DNA of 64,000 nt. Source: CAYLLN01 sp036496265. GTDB taxonomy: Bacteria; Planctomycetota; Planctomycetia; Pirellulales; Pirellulaceae. Under the pieces are notes generated by a model. The model was not told where the DNA came from. It searched no databases and saw only the letters and a list, made by a program, of their open reading frames with translations. The stretch is from contig DASXLL010000196.1 in assembly GCA_036496265.1 (NCBI GenBank), forward strand, positions 1 to 64,000. Reading direction: 5' to 3'. Shown piece after piece: positions 1 through 11,900 of the stretch; the stretch's first letter is position 1, and each line of letters opens with the position of its first letter. The translations under genes were made by a program, and so were the position numbers.

Positions 1-2
1 AG

Positions 3-248
3 TCAGCGGAAGCTGGCAAGAACAGCCAATTCGACACGCTCAAACCATTTCTGACGGCCACGCAGGAATCGAAAGGGCGCGATGTTGCCGAACAACTGGG
101 AATGAGCGAGGGAGCGGTGCGCGTGACCATCCATCGGATGAAAAGGCGTTTCGGTGAGATTTTGCGTGAAGAAGTGGGCCAGACGGTGGAAAATGATGCG
201 GATATCGACGAGGAGCTGTCACATCTGCTGGCCGCCCTTCGGCCGTAA
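3..248 (+). CDS. ECF-type RNA polymerase sigma factor, C-terminal end (partial)
   Basis: The 5' part lies outside the window; 81 codons remain, ending at TAA 246-248. The visible protein has a helix-turn-helix typical of sigma region 4: GRDVAEQLGMSEGAVRVTIHRMKRR, here split as GRDVAEQLGMSEG followed by AVRVTIHRMKRR, then a short acidic tail ending LLAALRP. Region 4 binds the -35 element, so this is the promoter-recognition end of a sigma-70 family ECF factor. In planctomycetes ECF sigma genes of this kind commonly sit beside a membrane Ser/Thr kinase, and the kinase gene begins 76 bp downstream on the same strand. The assignment to the ECF class is from the tail motif and the neighbour only, since region 2 is not in view. 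Confidence 0.8.
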   Translation, partial: SAEAGKNSQFDTLKPFLTATQESKGRDVAEQLGMSEGAVRVTIHRMKRRFGEILREEVGQTVENDADIDEELSHLLAALRP

Positions 249-324
249 TCGATCCATGTAACAGTAATTGACCCATGTAACATTTGCCGACAGATTTGAT
301 TAGGAACTTTAATCGGGACTTCAC

Positions 325-2604
325 ATGACCGCCTCTTCCATTTGCTCCAGTTGCGGCGCGTTCCTGGCGCCCAATATGCGCGAGGGGGAGTGTCCCAGTT
401 GCCTGATCCAACTGGGCGTGGAAGCCGGTGTCAAACAGACTCGACCTAGCACTCAATTCACTCCTCCCGGCATTGAAGAGCTGTGTCGTCGATTTGCGGA
501 ATTGAAAGTTGTGTCTTTAATCGGGGCGGGCGGTATGGGCGCGGTTTATCGGGCCGTGCAGACGAAGCTGGACCGTGTCGTGGCATTGAAAATCCTTCCG
601 CCGCAACTCGCCGAGGATCCATCGTTCAGCGAACGGTTTTTGCGCGAAGCGCACGCTCTGGCCAAGCTCAATCATCCGCATGTTGTCACCGTCTATGACA
701 CAGGTCAGCGCGACGACCTCTGTTATATGGTGCTGGAATACGTCGATGGGGCCAACTTGCGAACACTCCTGCACGAAGGGCGACTGACAGCCGCCGAAGC
801 CCTCCGGCTGGTGCCCCAAATCTGCGATGCAATGCAATATGCCCACGATCATGGGATCGTGCACCGCGATATCAAGCCGGAAAACGTCCTGATCGATAAA
901 AATGGCCGCGTCAAAATCGCGGATTTTGGCTTGGCGAAGATTTCACAGGGAGACGCACCCACGTCGGTTCCGCTGACCAGTGCCGACTCGCGCCTGGGCA
1001 CAATGCATTACATGGCGCCGGAGCAATTTGCCAACACCGCCTCCGTCGATCGCCGCGCGGATATTTATTCGCTGGGTGTAATGTTCTATGAGATGCTCAC
1101 CGGCGATTTACCAACGCCCGATTTTCAACCGCCATCGAAGAAGGCCGATGTTGATCCGCGCGTGGATAAGGTTGTCGCCAGGAGTCTGAAGGATTCGCCC
1201 GACGAGCGCTATCAGCAAGCGGTCGAGGTAAAGCGGGATGTGGAACTGATCGCGACCTCCAAGCCGCTGTCGGCCGGCGCCATTTTCGGCGTCGTGGCCT
1301 GTCTGGCTGCTCTGTTTTTGCTCGCTTTGCTCCTCTTGAGGTGGCCGATAACGAGTTCAAACAATGTAGGCTCCGCTGCAATACCCAAACGACCAACTAA
1401 ATCCAAGCTGCCCAGACGAATTTTGCCGGGAGCGCTGGAAGCCGCGGAATTGGAAAAACGGCTAGCGCCGCTGCGCACGGAAGCGGGGATCGATCTGTTT
1501 GAGGATAGCGGGCAAAAATTGGGTGAGCCGGGAGTTGGCCGCGTCTCGATTGGGGACTTCGACCGCGACGGCGACTTGGATGCCCTCGTGGCTCAGGGCG
1601 TCGCTCGCAACGCTTCAATCAAGGTTGTTTTGTTTGTCAACGACGGCCACGCCCATTTCGAGCCGCGAACGATTTTGGACGACGGCGTTGGCGGCTACGG
1701 CCTTGCCGGCGATTTGGATGGCGACGGCGATTTGGACTTGCTGATGCCGTCAGCGGAAGCGAAACATGCGATTCTGCGGAACGATGGGACCGGAAACTTC
1801 GTCCGCGAAAGCCTAATCATGGACGTGCCGGCGCAAGAAGCGGTATTAGCCGATATTGATGGGGACGGCGACTTGGATGTCGTGTTTGCCAATATGGATC
1901 TAAGCAAGGCAGCTCAAAGAGCAATGATGCAGGTCTGGCTCAATGATGGGCAAGGCCACTTCACCGACAGCCAACAGCGGCTGGGAGAAAAGTCCACGCG
2001 CCACGTCGCGCTCGCCGATCTGGACGGCGACGGTGATTTGGACCTTTTTCAGGCCACTTTTTTACAAGACCCGGACTTTGTCTGGCTCAACGATGGCAAA
2101 GGGCAATTTACGGACTCCGGCCAACGGTTGGGCCACTTTCGCAGCAAGTATGTCGTGCTCGGCGATCTGGACGGCGACGGCGATATCGACGCGGCGGTGG
2201 CCGGCGATACCGGCGCGTCGCCCGGTCGGATTTATCTCAACGACGGCAAGGCACACTTTACGGACACCGACCAATCGCTCGACATGAACAACGGCGGCGG
2301 CATGGCGCTGGCCGATTTTGACCGCGATGGCGACCTCGACATTGTCGAAGTCACGGGAAATGCGGGACCGGCCTCGCATTGGCCCGACGTCTTATGGCTC
2401 AACGACGGCTACGCCACATTCAAAAACAGCGGTCAAAACATCGGTAATGGCTGGGGCACCAGCGTCGGCGCCGGCGATTTCGACGCGGATGGTGACTCGG
2501 ACTTGTTCATTGCGTGCTTTCGCACCGGCCCGAACGAGGTTTGGTTAAATCGCTTGTTTCGGGTGCAAAACGCTGAGTCAGCAGCCGCCGCGGCGGCGCG
2601 ATAA
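325..2604 (+). CDS. Transmembrane Ser/Thr protein kinase with C-terminal FG-GAP/VCBS propeller
   Basis: A 759-residue Hanks-type kinase. Residues 7-26 hold two CxxC knuckles (CSSC and CPSC), a probable zinc ribbon. The kinase domain runs about 60-310, with the glycine loop GAGGMG near 67, catalytic-pair lysine K89 (VALKIL), HRDIKPEN starting at 180, DFG at 200-202 and the APE-like MAPEQ. One membrane segment lies at about 318-340. After it, residues ~405-745 carry at least seven FG-GAP/VCBS repeats with calcium-loop motifs such as DFDRDGDLD and DLDGDGDLD, which should form an extracytoplasmic beta-propeller. The layout fits a receptor kinase: outside propeller, inside kinase. It follows the ECF sigma gene by 76 bp, and phosphorylation of that sigma factor or its partner is a plausible but unproven role. 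All key catalytic residues are present. Confidence 0.93.
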   Translation: MTASSICSSCGAFLAPNMREGECPSCLIQLGVEAGVKQTRPSTQFTPPGIEELCRRFAELKVVSLIGAGGMGAVYRAVQTKLDRVVALKILPPQLAEDPSFSERFLREAHALAKLNHPHVVTVYDTGQRDDLCYMVLEYVDGANLRTLLHEGRLTAAEALRLVPQICDAMQYAHDHGIVHRDIKPENVLIDKNGRVKIADFGLAKISQGDAPTSVPLTSADSRLGTMHYMAPEQFANTASVDRRADIYSLGVMFYEMLTGDLPTPDFQPPSKKADVDPRVDKVVARSLKDSPDERYQQAVEVKRDVELIATSKPLSAGAIFGVVACLAALFLLALLLLRWPITSSNNVGSAAIPKRPTKSKLPRRILPGALEAAELEKRLAPLRTEAGIDLFEDSGQKLGEPGVGRVSIGDFDRDGDLDALVAQGVARNASIKVVLFVNDGHAHFEPRTILDDGVGGYGLAGDLDGDGDLDLLMPSAEAKHAILRNDGTGNFVRESLIMDVPAQEAVLADIDGDGDLDVVFANMDLSKAAQRAMMQVWLNDGQGHFTDSQQRLGEKSTRHVALADLDGDGDLDLFQATFLQDPDFVWLNDGKGQFTDSGQRLGHFRSKYVVLGDLDGDGDIDAAVAGDTGASPGRIYLNDGKAHFTDTDQSLDMNNGGGMALADFDRDGDLDIVEVTGNAGPASHWPDVLWLNDGYATFKNSGQNIGNGWGTSVGAGDFDADGDSDLFIACFRTGPNEVWLNRLFRVQNAESAAAAAAR

Positions 2605-2997
2605 GCGAACTCAATCGCGAAAATGCCTTTAGGTACGTGGGCGTACCGATTTCTGGCCACGGCTGGGGTGTTCTTTATCACTTTGCTTTCCGCAGCGCTG
2701 CCGAGGCTTGAAGATTCCGTTAAATCCTCCCCTGCATCGTACTAGCCGATCACTTTTAAACACTATTCCCGGTGAATTGGCTTGTCGCGTCTGTAACAAC
2801 CGCGCGCGCTTTCCATTAGAAGCCTGCAAGCGGAGATTCTTCCGCCACGCTTAGGCTCGTCGCGAGCTTTCTCGGAGGCTCGTGAAGCGCTTGGGGGCTT
2901 TCGAAAACCAGCATCTCGCTGGCCGCGCTACCCGTGCGCCGTTTGTGGAACAAATGAGCGTGCCTGCTGTCATTTCTTCTTTCCAGGGACCGTCGTT
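2605..2997. other. Intergenic region upstream of the giant surface-protein gene
   Basis: 393 bp with no convincing gene. An open frame from 2882 on the + strand runs into the giant gene in another frame and has no family resemblance. A short perfect hairpin (GGTACG, loop TGGG, CGTACC; 2632-2647) lies 28 bp after the kinase stop codon but has no T tract. The stretch should hold the promoter and leader of the giant gene, whose start codon has a weak AGGGA about 8 nt upstream. No clear -35/-10 pair was identified. Confidence 0.5.
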
Positions 2998-5900
2998 ATG
3001 CGTTTCACTCGTTGGCTTTCGCGGTTATTCCGCCGTGGTATTTCCCGAAATAAGCTTGCCGCACGCAGACGATTTCTTCGCCCTTTATGCGCGCGCACTT
3101 CATTCGAACGGCTGGAAGACCGCTCGCTCCTTAGCACGTTTTCGGTCGTCAATTTGAACGATTCCGGCGCGGGATCGTTGCGACAAGCAATATTGGACGC
3201 CAATGCCAACTCGGGGGCGGACACAATTCAATTCAACACGGCTTATTCGTATGGGCCGGGGTTGCAGGCCATCACACTCGCCGCTGCGCTGCCGCAGATA
3301 ACCGGCCCGCTGACGATCGACGGCACGTCTCAGCCGGGGTATGTCGGCACGCCGCTGATTGATATCAACGCCAATTCCCTGGGCGGGAACGTACTCGATG
3401 TGGCCAACACGACGGTCACGATTAAGGCACTCAAAATCAGCGGCTATCAAACCACGGGCATTAACCTGAGCAATGCCGACAACTCGGTTTTGCAGAACCT
3501 GGACTTATCGGACCCAGCCGGAAATTACAACCAAAACGGCATCGTCGTCGGCAATGGTTCAGACAACGTTGTCATTCAAAACACAAATGCGTCGGGCACC
3601 GTCAACGGCATTCAGATTTCTTCGTCGGCCAATCCGACGGTCCAGAACAACACGCTCAACAATAGTGGCACGAACATCGCAGCGCTGTACTTGAACAGCG
3701 TCACCGCCTTGGCGATCAACGCGATCAGTGGCAACTCTTACAGCGGCAGCGCTAACGCCATCCGCATCGACAATGGCCAAAGCAATCTGATCATCGGCAA
3801 CGGAGCGACACCGGGCGCGCAAATCCGCATCGAAAACGGCGCCAGCGGCATGAATTCTGTCACGAGCCGGGCGATTTATCTGAACAACACGGTTAGTGCA
3901 ACGATTGACGAGGTGGATCTTGGCTATGCGCTGGCCGCCCGCTCGGGAGAAGGCATACGGGCCGATAGCAATTGCAATTTCCTGACGATCACGAACACGA
4001 ACGTCTCCAACCGCACGACGGGGATTGTGGTCACGAGCGGCAAGGATTTGACGCTCGCAAATAACAATTTGACGAACGACAGCCAAGCTTTCGATCTGTC
4101 GAACCTGACGAAACAATCGGCGGCCGCCGCCGTGATTGCCTCGGGCAATATTTTTACGAGCAGCACGAACGCGATACATGTGAGCAATCTCACAGGCGCT
4201 AATGCCGGCCTGACCATTGGCCCGTCAGCCACGAACAATATCGTTCTGGATGCGGCGGCGGGGTTGGGTTCCGTCACGAATATCGTTTTGTGGCTGTCGG
4301 ATGTCGATCAAACGACGATCGATGGGCTCAATGTGACGTACTCCGGAGCGAGCCGGTCCGGCACCGGCATCCAGGCCGATAACAGCTCGGACAACCTGTC
4401 GATCAAGAACATCAGCGTGATGAATCGCGGCACGGGCATTCAAGTTTCCGGCGGGACGGATCCAATCATCACCAACAATAACCTGTCGAACAACAATACG
4501 GCCCTCTACATCGACAGCGCCACCGACGGCGCCGACGTGGGCGCGACGCCGGTGACGGTCTCCGGAAATGTGGTGAATGGCAGCGGCACCGGCATGCAGC
4601 TCTGGAACATGTCCGGAATGTCGATCGGTACGACCGGCAGCGAGGCGGTTGTGATCAATAACGCGACAGACGGGTTTCAGACCACAACCAGTTTCGCCCT
4701 CTACCTGCGCAACCTTCCTAATACAACCGTCGATGGCCTGAATCTTTCCTGGACCGGCTCGTCGGGCCGCACGGGTTACGGCATCTACAGCGATACGGTC
4801 GGCGCGAATATTACCGTAAAGAACGTCTCTGCCAGCAACCGCGATTACGGCCTACGCCTGGAAAATGGCAGCGACTTGACCTTGCTCAACAACACGCTGA
4901 CGAACGACAACAACGCGCTGCGACTGGTTTCGATCCGTGACGGCGTCGACGCCGATAGCCTCCCGGTGATCGCTTCAGGCAATGTCGTCACCGGCAGCAC
5001 CAACGGCCTGTATATGAACAATTTGCCGGCCCAGTACATCGGCACGGTCGGTCCGGGCTTCGTCATCAATAACGCCATCGACGGGTTCAATTCATTAAAC
5101 GGCAACGCTCTCCAGATCACGAACCTGGGCACGAACGCCGTGATCGAGAATCTGGACCTTTCTTGGAACGGCGGCGGCCGAGCCGGCTCGGGCATCACCA
5201 CGGAAGGCGGTGTCGGCACCAATCTGAAGGTTCAGAACATCAATGCCAGCAACCGCAACATTGGCATCGACATGACCAATGGCGGCGCCGACCTGACGCT
5301 GTTGGATATCAATGTGTCGAACAGCAACGAGGGCGTCAGGCTGTACAGCTTTAGCGATGGCGGCGATGCGGACAACATGCCGGTCATCTCAAGCGGAATC
5401 AATTTTACCAACAGCAATACAGGCCTGGAATTTCACAACACCGCGGGCGAATTCATTGGGACCGCCGCAGCCGCGGCCGCCTCCAACACCACGGGGATGA
5501 TCATCAACAATGCCACGGATGGCCTGAACACGACGAGCACCGCTCTTTATCTGCGCACCAGCGTTAACGTCACCATCGATGGTCTGGATCTCTCTTACAC
5601 GGGCAGTGGACGCGCCGGGACGGGCATCAATGCCGATCAGGGACAGTTCAATGTCATCGTCCAGAACGTGAAAGCGACGAACCGAGATATGGGTATCACC
5701 ATGACCGGCGGCGGCAGTGACCTGACGCTTACGAACAACGATCTTTCGAACGACAACACGTCATTGCGGCTGTACAGCTTTAGCGACGGCGGCGACGCCA
5801 ACGCGGTGCCGGTTGTCGCCACCGGCACCAACTTCAATAACAGCACCACCGGCATGGAGCTGCATGTCGATAACGGGCAGTTTGTAGGCGCTGCGGGCAC

Positions 5901-8900
5901 CGGCATTATCGTGGGCCCGGCCGACGGCCTGCGGACCACGAGCACGCCGATTTACCTCCGCACCGACAGCAATGTCACGATCGACGGCTTGGACCTGTCC
6001 TATGCCGGGCAATCTCGAGCAGGTATCGCTATCCGAGCCGATCAGGGCCAGTCCGGCCTTAAGATTCAGAACGTCACGGCCAGCAATCGCAGCACGGGCT
6101 TTCAGCTTGATGGCGGGGGACAGGACCTCACTCTAACGAACAACAATTTTTCCAACACGAACATCGGAGCCTACGTCAGCAGCTACACCGATGGCGCGGA
6201 TGCTGACACGGCGCCCATGACCGCAACCGGCAACAATTTTAGCGACAGCGGCAGCGCGATGGCGCTGGTAAACATGGCCGGCCTGAGCATCGGCGATGCG
6301 TCGGTGGCCGGGGCCAATATCGTTCTGCCGGACGGTAGCCTCAACACCGTGGCGGGCAATTACACGCAACCTGGCCTGCAGGCCCCCGCGGTCATTTATC
6401 TGCAGAACATCGATAACACGACGATCGACAGCGTCGAGTTCAACTGGACCGGCACATTGTCGCGTACGGGCAATGCGATTTATTCGTCCTACAACGCCGA
6501 CAACTTCACGATCAAAAACGTCACGGTCTCCAACCACGACCGGGGGATCACGTTCACCGACCATTTCGGCGGCGGCGCCGGCACGGGGATTAAGATCCAA
6601 AGCTCGACGATCGCGAACAACAATGTCGGCATCAACTCGACTAACGCGACGACCGCCACGGTCATTGTGAACAACGACATTGAAGGAAACGCGACAGGTG
6701 TGACCGCCCAGGCCGGCGGCGTGCAAGTCAACGCGGAGAGCAACTTCTGGGGCTCGGCGGCAGGCCCCGGCGCCGGTGGCAACAACGGTTTCACAGGCAA
6801 TGTGGATGCCACAGCGTTCCTCACATCGGTCCCAGCCGGCGATCCGGCGGTCCCGGCGTATCCGCCGGCCGGTCCGGCCATCGTTTCCGGCCCGCCGGCC
6901 GCCACGCTGACGGTCACAACGAATGCCGACATCAGCGACGGCACGACGACCAGCATCGCCGCCCTGCTGGCCAATCCGGGGGCCGACGGCGCGATCTCGC
7001 TACGCGAGGCGATCACGGCCGCCAACAATACGCCCGGCGCGGACACAATCACTTTTGCCATCGGCTCGGGCGCTCAGACGATTCAGCTCGGCAGCGTGCT
7101 TCCCATTATCACCGGCTCTTTAACGATCGATGGGACGAGCCAGCCCGGCTATATCAGCAGCCCGCTCATCACTATCGATGCCAATTCGCGCGGCGGCAAC
7201 ATCCTGGAAGCCGATAATGCCGCCGCCACAATCAGCTCACTCAAGGTGACGAACTATAGCGGTATCGGCGTGCGACTGAGCAACGCCGACAACTCGGTCG
7301 TGCAAAACGTTGATCTTTCCAACCCAAGTTCGTTCCTCGCCGGCACTGGTGTAAGCGTCGTCAATGGCTCAGACAATGTCAGCGTTAGTGGCGTGACAAC
7401 GACTGGCAACAACACCGGCATGGAAATTCTCAATTCCGCGAATCCGACCATCCAGAACAATGTTTTCAGCGCGGCGAGCGGCAGCCTGAGTACTGGCACA
7501 GCGTTATATATGGACACGGACACGGGCCTGGCCACCGGCGCTGTCAGCGGCAATAAGTTCGACAACAGCTCGATCGGCGTCCGCCTCAGAAACATGAGCG
7601 GCATTTCCGTCGGCGACGCGAGTGTGGTGGGCGCAAACATCGTGCTGGAAGATGGGGCGAGCGGCCTGGGAACGGCAGCTACTGCTGTGCTGGTCAGCAA
7701 CTTCGATAATTCGACGATCGCAAATCTGGACGTCGCCTGGACCGGTTCCGGCGTTCGCCAGGGCATCGGCATTTACCAGAGCTTGGACAATGGCACACGC
7801 TCCAGCGGCCTGACCATCGCGAACGTCACGGCCAGCAATCGTGGTACGGGCATTTACGTCTATGATGCCGACGACCTGGTGCTCACGAACAATAACGTCA
7901 CCAACGACACCACGGCGCTGCAGCTCCAGGAGCTGGCAGACGGCGCCGATGTCGGAACGGGAATCGCGACCGTCTCGGGCAATCTCTTCACGGGAAGCGC
8001 CCGTGGACTATTCCTGTATGCCATCAACGGCCTGACGGTCGGCACGGCTGGCACCGACATCGTGATCAATAACGCAACCGACGGCCTGCAAACCGCCGCT
8101 TCCGCCGCGATCTTCATGCATGACATGAGCAATACGACTGTCAGTGACCTCGATTTGAGTTACAGCGGCGCGTTCCGTTCCGGCTACGGTATTTACGTCG
8201 AGTCGAATCTGAACAACGGCCTCACGTTCCAGAACTTGACGATCTCGAATCGTGGTACCGGGATTCAGATGCAAGACGGCGGTAAGGATTTGACCGTCAA
8301 TAACAACACGCTCACGAACGACACCCAGGCCCTATTCGTAAACAACTTCTCAAAGAACCTGCTGGCCGCGCCAATCATCGCTTCGGGGAACAACTTTACC
8401 AACAGCGACAACGCGATCTACCTTCAAAACATTTCGCCCAATACGTCTGGGCTGACGATCGGGCCGGCTGGCTCGAACATCGTCATCACACCGGCCGATG
8501 GATTGAAAACTGTCAGCGGCTTTCCGATTCGCCTCAATAATACCGATAATGTGACGATCTCCGGACTGGATCTCAGCTACAACGGCAGTTCTCGAGCTGG
8601 CGTCGGCATTTATGGCGACAGCAGCAACGACCGGCTCACGGTTCAGAATGTCACTGCCACCAACCGCGGTTCTGGTGTGCAGCTCAATGGCGGCGGCCAA
8701 GACCTGACCATAAACACGCTCGACGTCTCCAACGACAACTACGGTCTCTACCTCGATAGCTTCTCCGACGGCTCGGACGCCGATACCTCGCCGATCGTGG
8801 TCTCTGGGGGCACGTTCACGAACGACGGGGCGGTCAACGACGGCAACAGCGCCGGATTGACGCTGTTCAATATGAGCGGCCTGACCATCGGACCCGCGCT

Positions 8901-11900
8901 GACAAATAACGTGATCATCAGCAACACGGACGGGCTGAAGTCGAACGTGATGAACGCCATCAAGGTCCGCAATCTCCCGAATTCCACAATCGACGGCCTC
9001 GATCTCTCTTACACGGGCACCTTGACTCGCCCCGGCCGCGGTGTTTTTTCCGACAGCAACCTGGGCGCGAATTTTACGATTCAAAACGTGAATGCCACGA
9101 ATCGTTCGGGCGGCATTCAACTGCAAGGCGGCGGCCAGGACTTGACGCTGAAAAATGTTGATCTTTCCAACGACAGCTCGCCACTTTATCTCGACAGCTT
9201 CAGCGACGGCGGCGATGCCAACACGGTTCCTGTCGTCGCCACCGGCTTGAACATGACCGGCAGCGCCGCGGGAATGCAGCTCTTTAATATGAATGCCCAG
9301 TTCATTGGCACAGCGGGCACGGGCATCATCATCGACAATGCTACGACGGGCCTGACCGGCATCTCCGGCCGGCCGCTATGGATTCGCAACCTGCCCAATT
9401 CGACGATCGACGGCCTCGATCTTTCCTACACGGGCTTCGGACGCACGAGCGAGGCCCTTTTCTCCGACAGCAACGTCGGCGCCAACCTGACAGTTCAAAA
9501 CATCACGGCCAAAAACCGCAGCACTGGCATCCAACTGCAAGGCGGCGGGCAGGACCTGACGCTGACCAATGACAATTTGTCGAACAACAATCTCGGCCTC
9601 TATCTCGACAGCTTTAGCGATGGCGGCGACGCCAATACGGTCCCGGTGGTCGCCTCCGGCTTGAATTTCACCGGCGACAACTCTGGCATGCAGATTTTCA
9701 ACATGAATGCGCAGTTCATCGGCACAGCCGGGACCGGCATCATCATCAACAACGCCACCGCGGGCCTGACGGCCATGCAGGGCCGGCCGCTGTGGATTCG
9801 CAATCTGCCCAACTCGACGATCGACGGTCTCGATCTGTCGTATAGCGGCGCGGTCCGCACCACCGACGGCGTTTTTTCGGATAGCAATCTGGGCGCGAAT
9901 CTGACGATCCAGAATGTCAACGCCAGCAATCGCGGCATCGGCATCGACCTGCAGCAAGGCGGCCAGGATCTGACGCTTACCAACAACTCGGTCACCAACG
10001 ACGGCACAGCGATCTTCCTGCAAAGCTTCAGCGACGGCGGCGACGCCGATTCGTCCCCCTTTGCCGGCTCCGGGAACGTATTCACCGGCAGCTCCAGCGG
10101 GATCTCGCTTTCCAGCATGAGCCCTACGTCGCTGGTGATCGGAAATTCGATTGCGGCAGGCGTCAATTTTGTCGTGAATGGCAACTCCGGCTTAACGACC
10201 GTGCCGGGGGCGGCCATCTCCCTCAGTAACATGTCCAACGTCACGATCGACGGCGTGGATGTCTCTTATCGCGACCTCACTCGTTCCGGCACCGGCATTA
10301 GCGCAACGAGTGGGCAAAACAACAATCTGACGGTCAAAAACACCACCGCGATCAATCGGCAATTTGGCCTGAACTACAATCTCAACACAACGGCCGCCGG
10401 CTACTTGCTAAAAGTTCAGGACTCGAACTTTTTGAACAATGATCTGGGAATTAACGCCGTGCAATACAACGCCGGCGGGTTCATCAACAACAACCGCATT
10501 GAAGGCAACACGAACGGTCTGGCTTATACGACACAAGCGGCGCCAGCGCCCCCAAACCCGGCCCCGAATACCATCACGCTCAACGCCACCGGCAACTTCT
10601 GGGGCGCGAATGGCGGCGGCGCACCCGGCGCCGGCGGCAACAACAACTTCACGAGCTCGCCGGCCGGCAAGGTAGATACCAGTGGCTTCGTATCGGCAAT
10701 TCCCAATTCGCTGTACCGCGACTACGGCGACGCCCCGATTGCTTTCGGCTTCGATAGCAAGCTCGCCGGCTTTGCCGCTCGTCACGTTGCATCCGGCCCC
10801 ATGCTGGGAACTACCCGCGACAGCGAAGCCGATACGACGCCCACGACATTCATCAATACCGACGACGCCACAAACATCGACGACGAAGATGGCGTCACCG
10901 TCGGGGTGCTGACGCCCGGCCAAAACGCCACGGCCAGCGTATTTGTGACCGGCGGACCGGCCAAGCTCGACGCGTGGATCGATTTCAATCGCGACGGTGA
11001 TTGGGACGATGCGGGCGAAAAAATCGCCAATAGCGTCAATCTCGTCAGCGGCAACAACACGATCAGCTTCGCGGTGCCCGCCAGCGCCGATATTAGCCTG
11101 AACTATGCTCGCTTCCGCGTCAGCACCGCCGGCGGACTGAATCCCGACGGCGAAGCCGTGGACGGCGAGGTCGAAGATGATGCCGTCGGAAATATCTACG
11201 TCGATGACGATTTCACCGGCCTCACGAACGGCACGGTCGTCCTCGACGCGGACCCAGTCGCGCCTGGATCGCAGTGGGCCGTGATCGGCGTCAATGCCTT
11301 CGCAACGTTGAACGGTGGTTTGGCAGCGGCTGCCGCGGGAGCTCAAGGGCAAGTCATCGTCAATGCCGGCAACTACAGCGGCGAGGCGGCCGTCATTACC
11401 AAATCCGCGTTGGCAGTGAAATTCCAACAAGGCGACAGCACGGTCGGCTCGCTCGACGATACGGTTTCGGACGCCGTTGTCCAGCTTGCCGGAGTGACGC
11501 TCACCGCAGGCGGCAATAACACCAATACCCAGCTCGATAGCTTGATCACCAGTAGCGGCTCGTTTGTGAAGTCTGGCGCCGGAACGATGACGCTAACGAA
11601 CAATGAAAGCTACACGGGGAGCACCACAGTCGCCGGCGGCACGCTTGCGCTCGTCAGTGCTTCCAACAACAACCTCTCAGCGTCACCGACAATCGCCATT
11701 GACACCGGTGCGTCGCTCGACGTGAGCGGCTTAGCCACGAGCCGGCTCAATTTAGCCAGCGACCAAACTCTGCAAGGCGCCGGCTCCATCAGCGGAGGCA
11801 CAATCGACGCCTTGTCGGGCTCGACAATCGCCCCCGGCCCAACCACCGGCATTTTGAGCATCGGCAACCTGCTTCTGAACAGCGGCTCCATGTTTTCCGT

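Noticed and set aside
2632..2647. Hairpin after the kinase gene as an intrinsic terminator
   Set aside because: The stem is only 6 bp and no T tract follows.
8350..9126. 258-codon minus-strand frame, with many similar ones across 3.5-12.6 kb
   Set aside because: They follow the beta-helix repeats in antisense, show no family features and share the periodicity of the real gene.
3900..10700. Regular repeats spaced 405-444 bp that might suggest a CRISPR or other array
   Set aside because: The spacing is a multiple of three and repeats are conserved at protein level; they are protein super-repeats.
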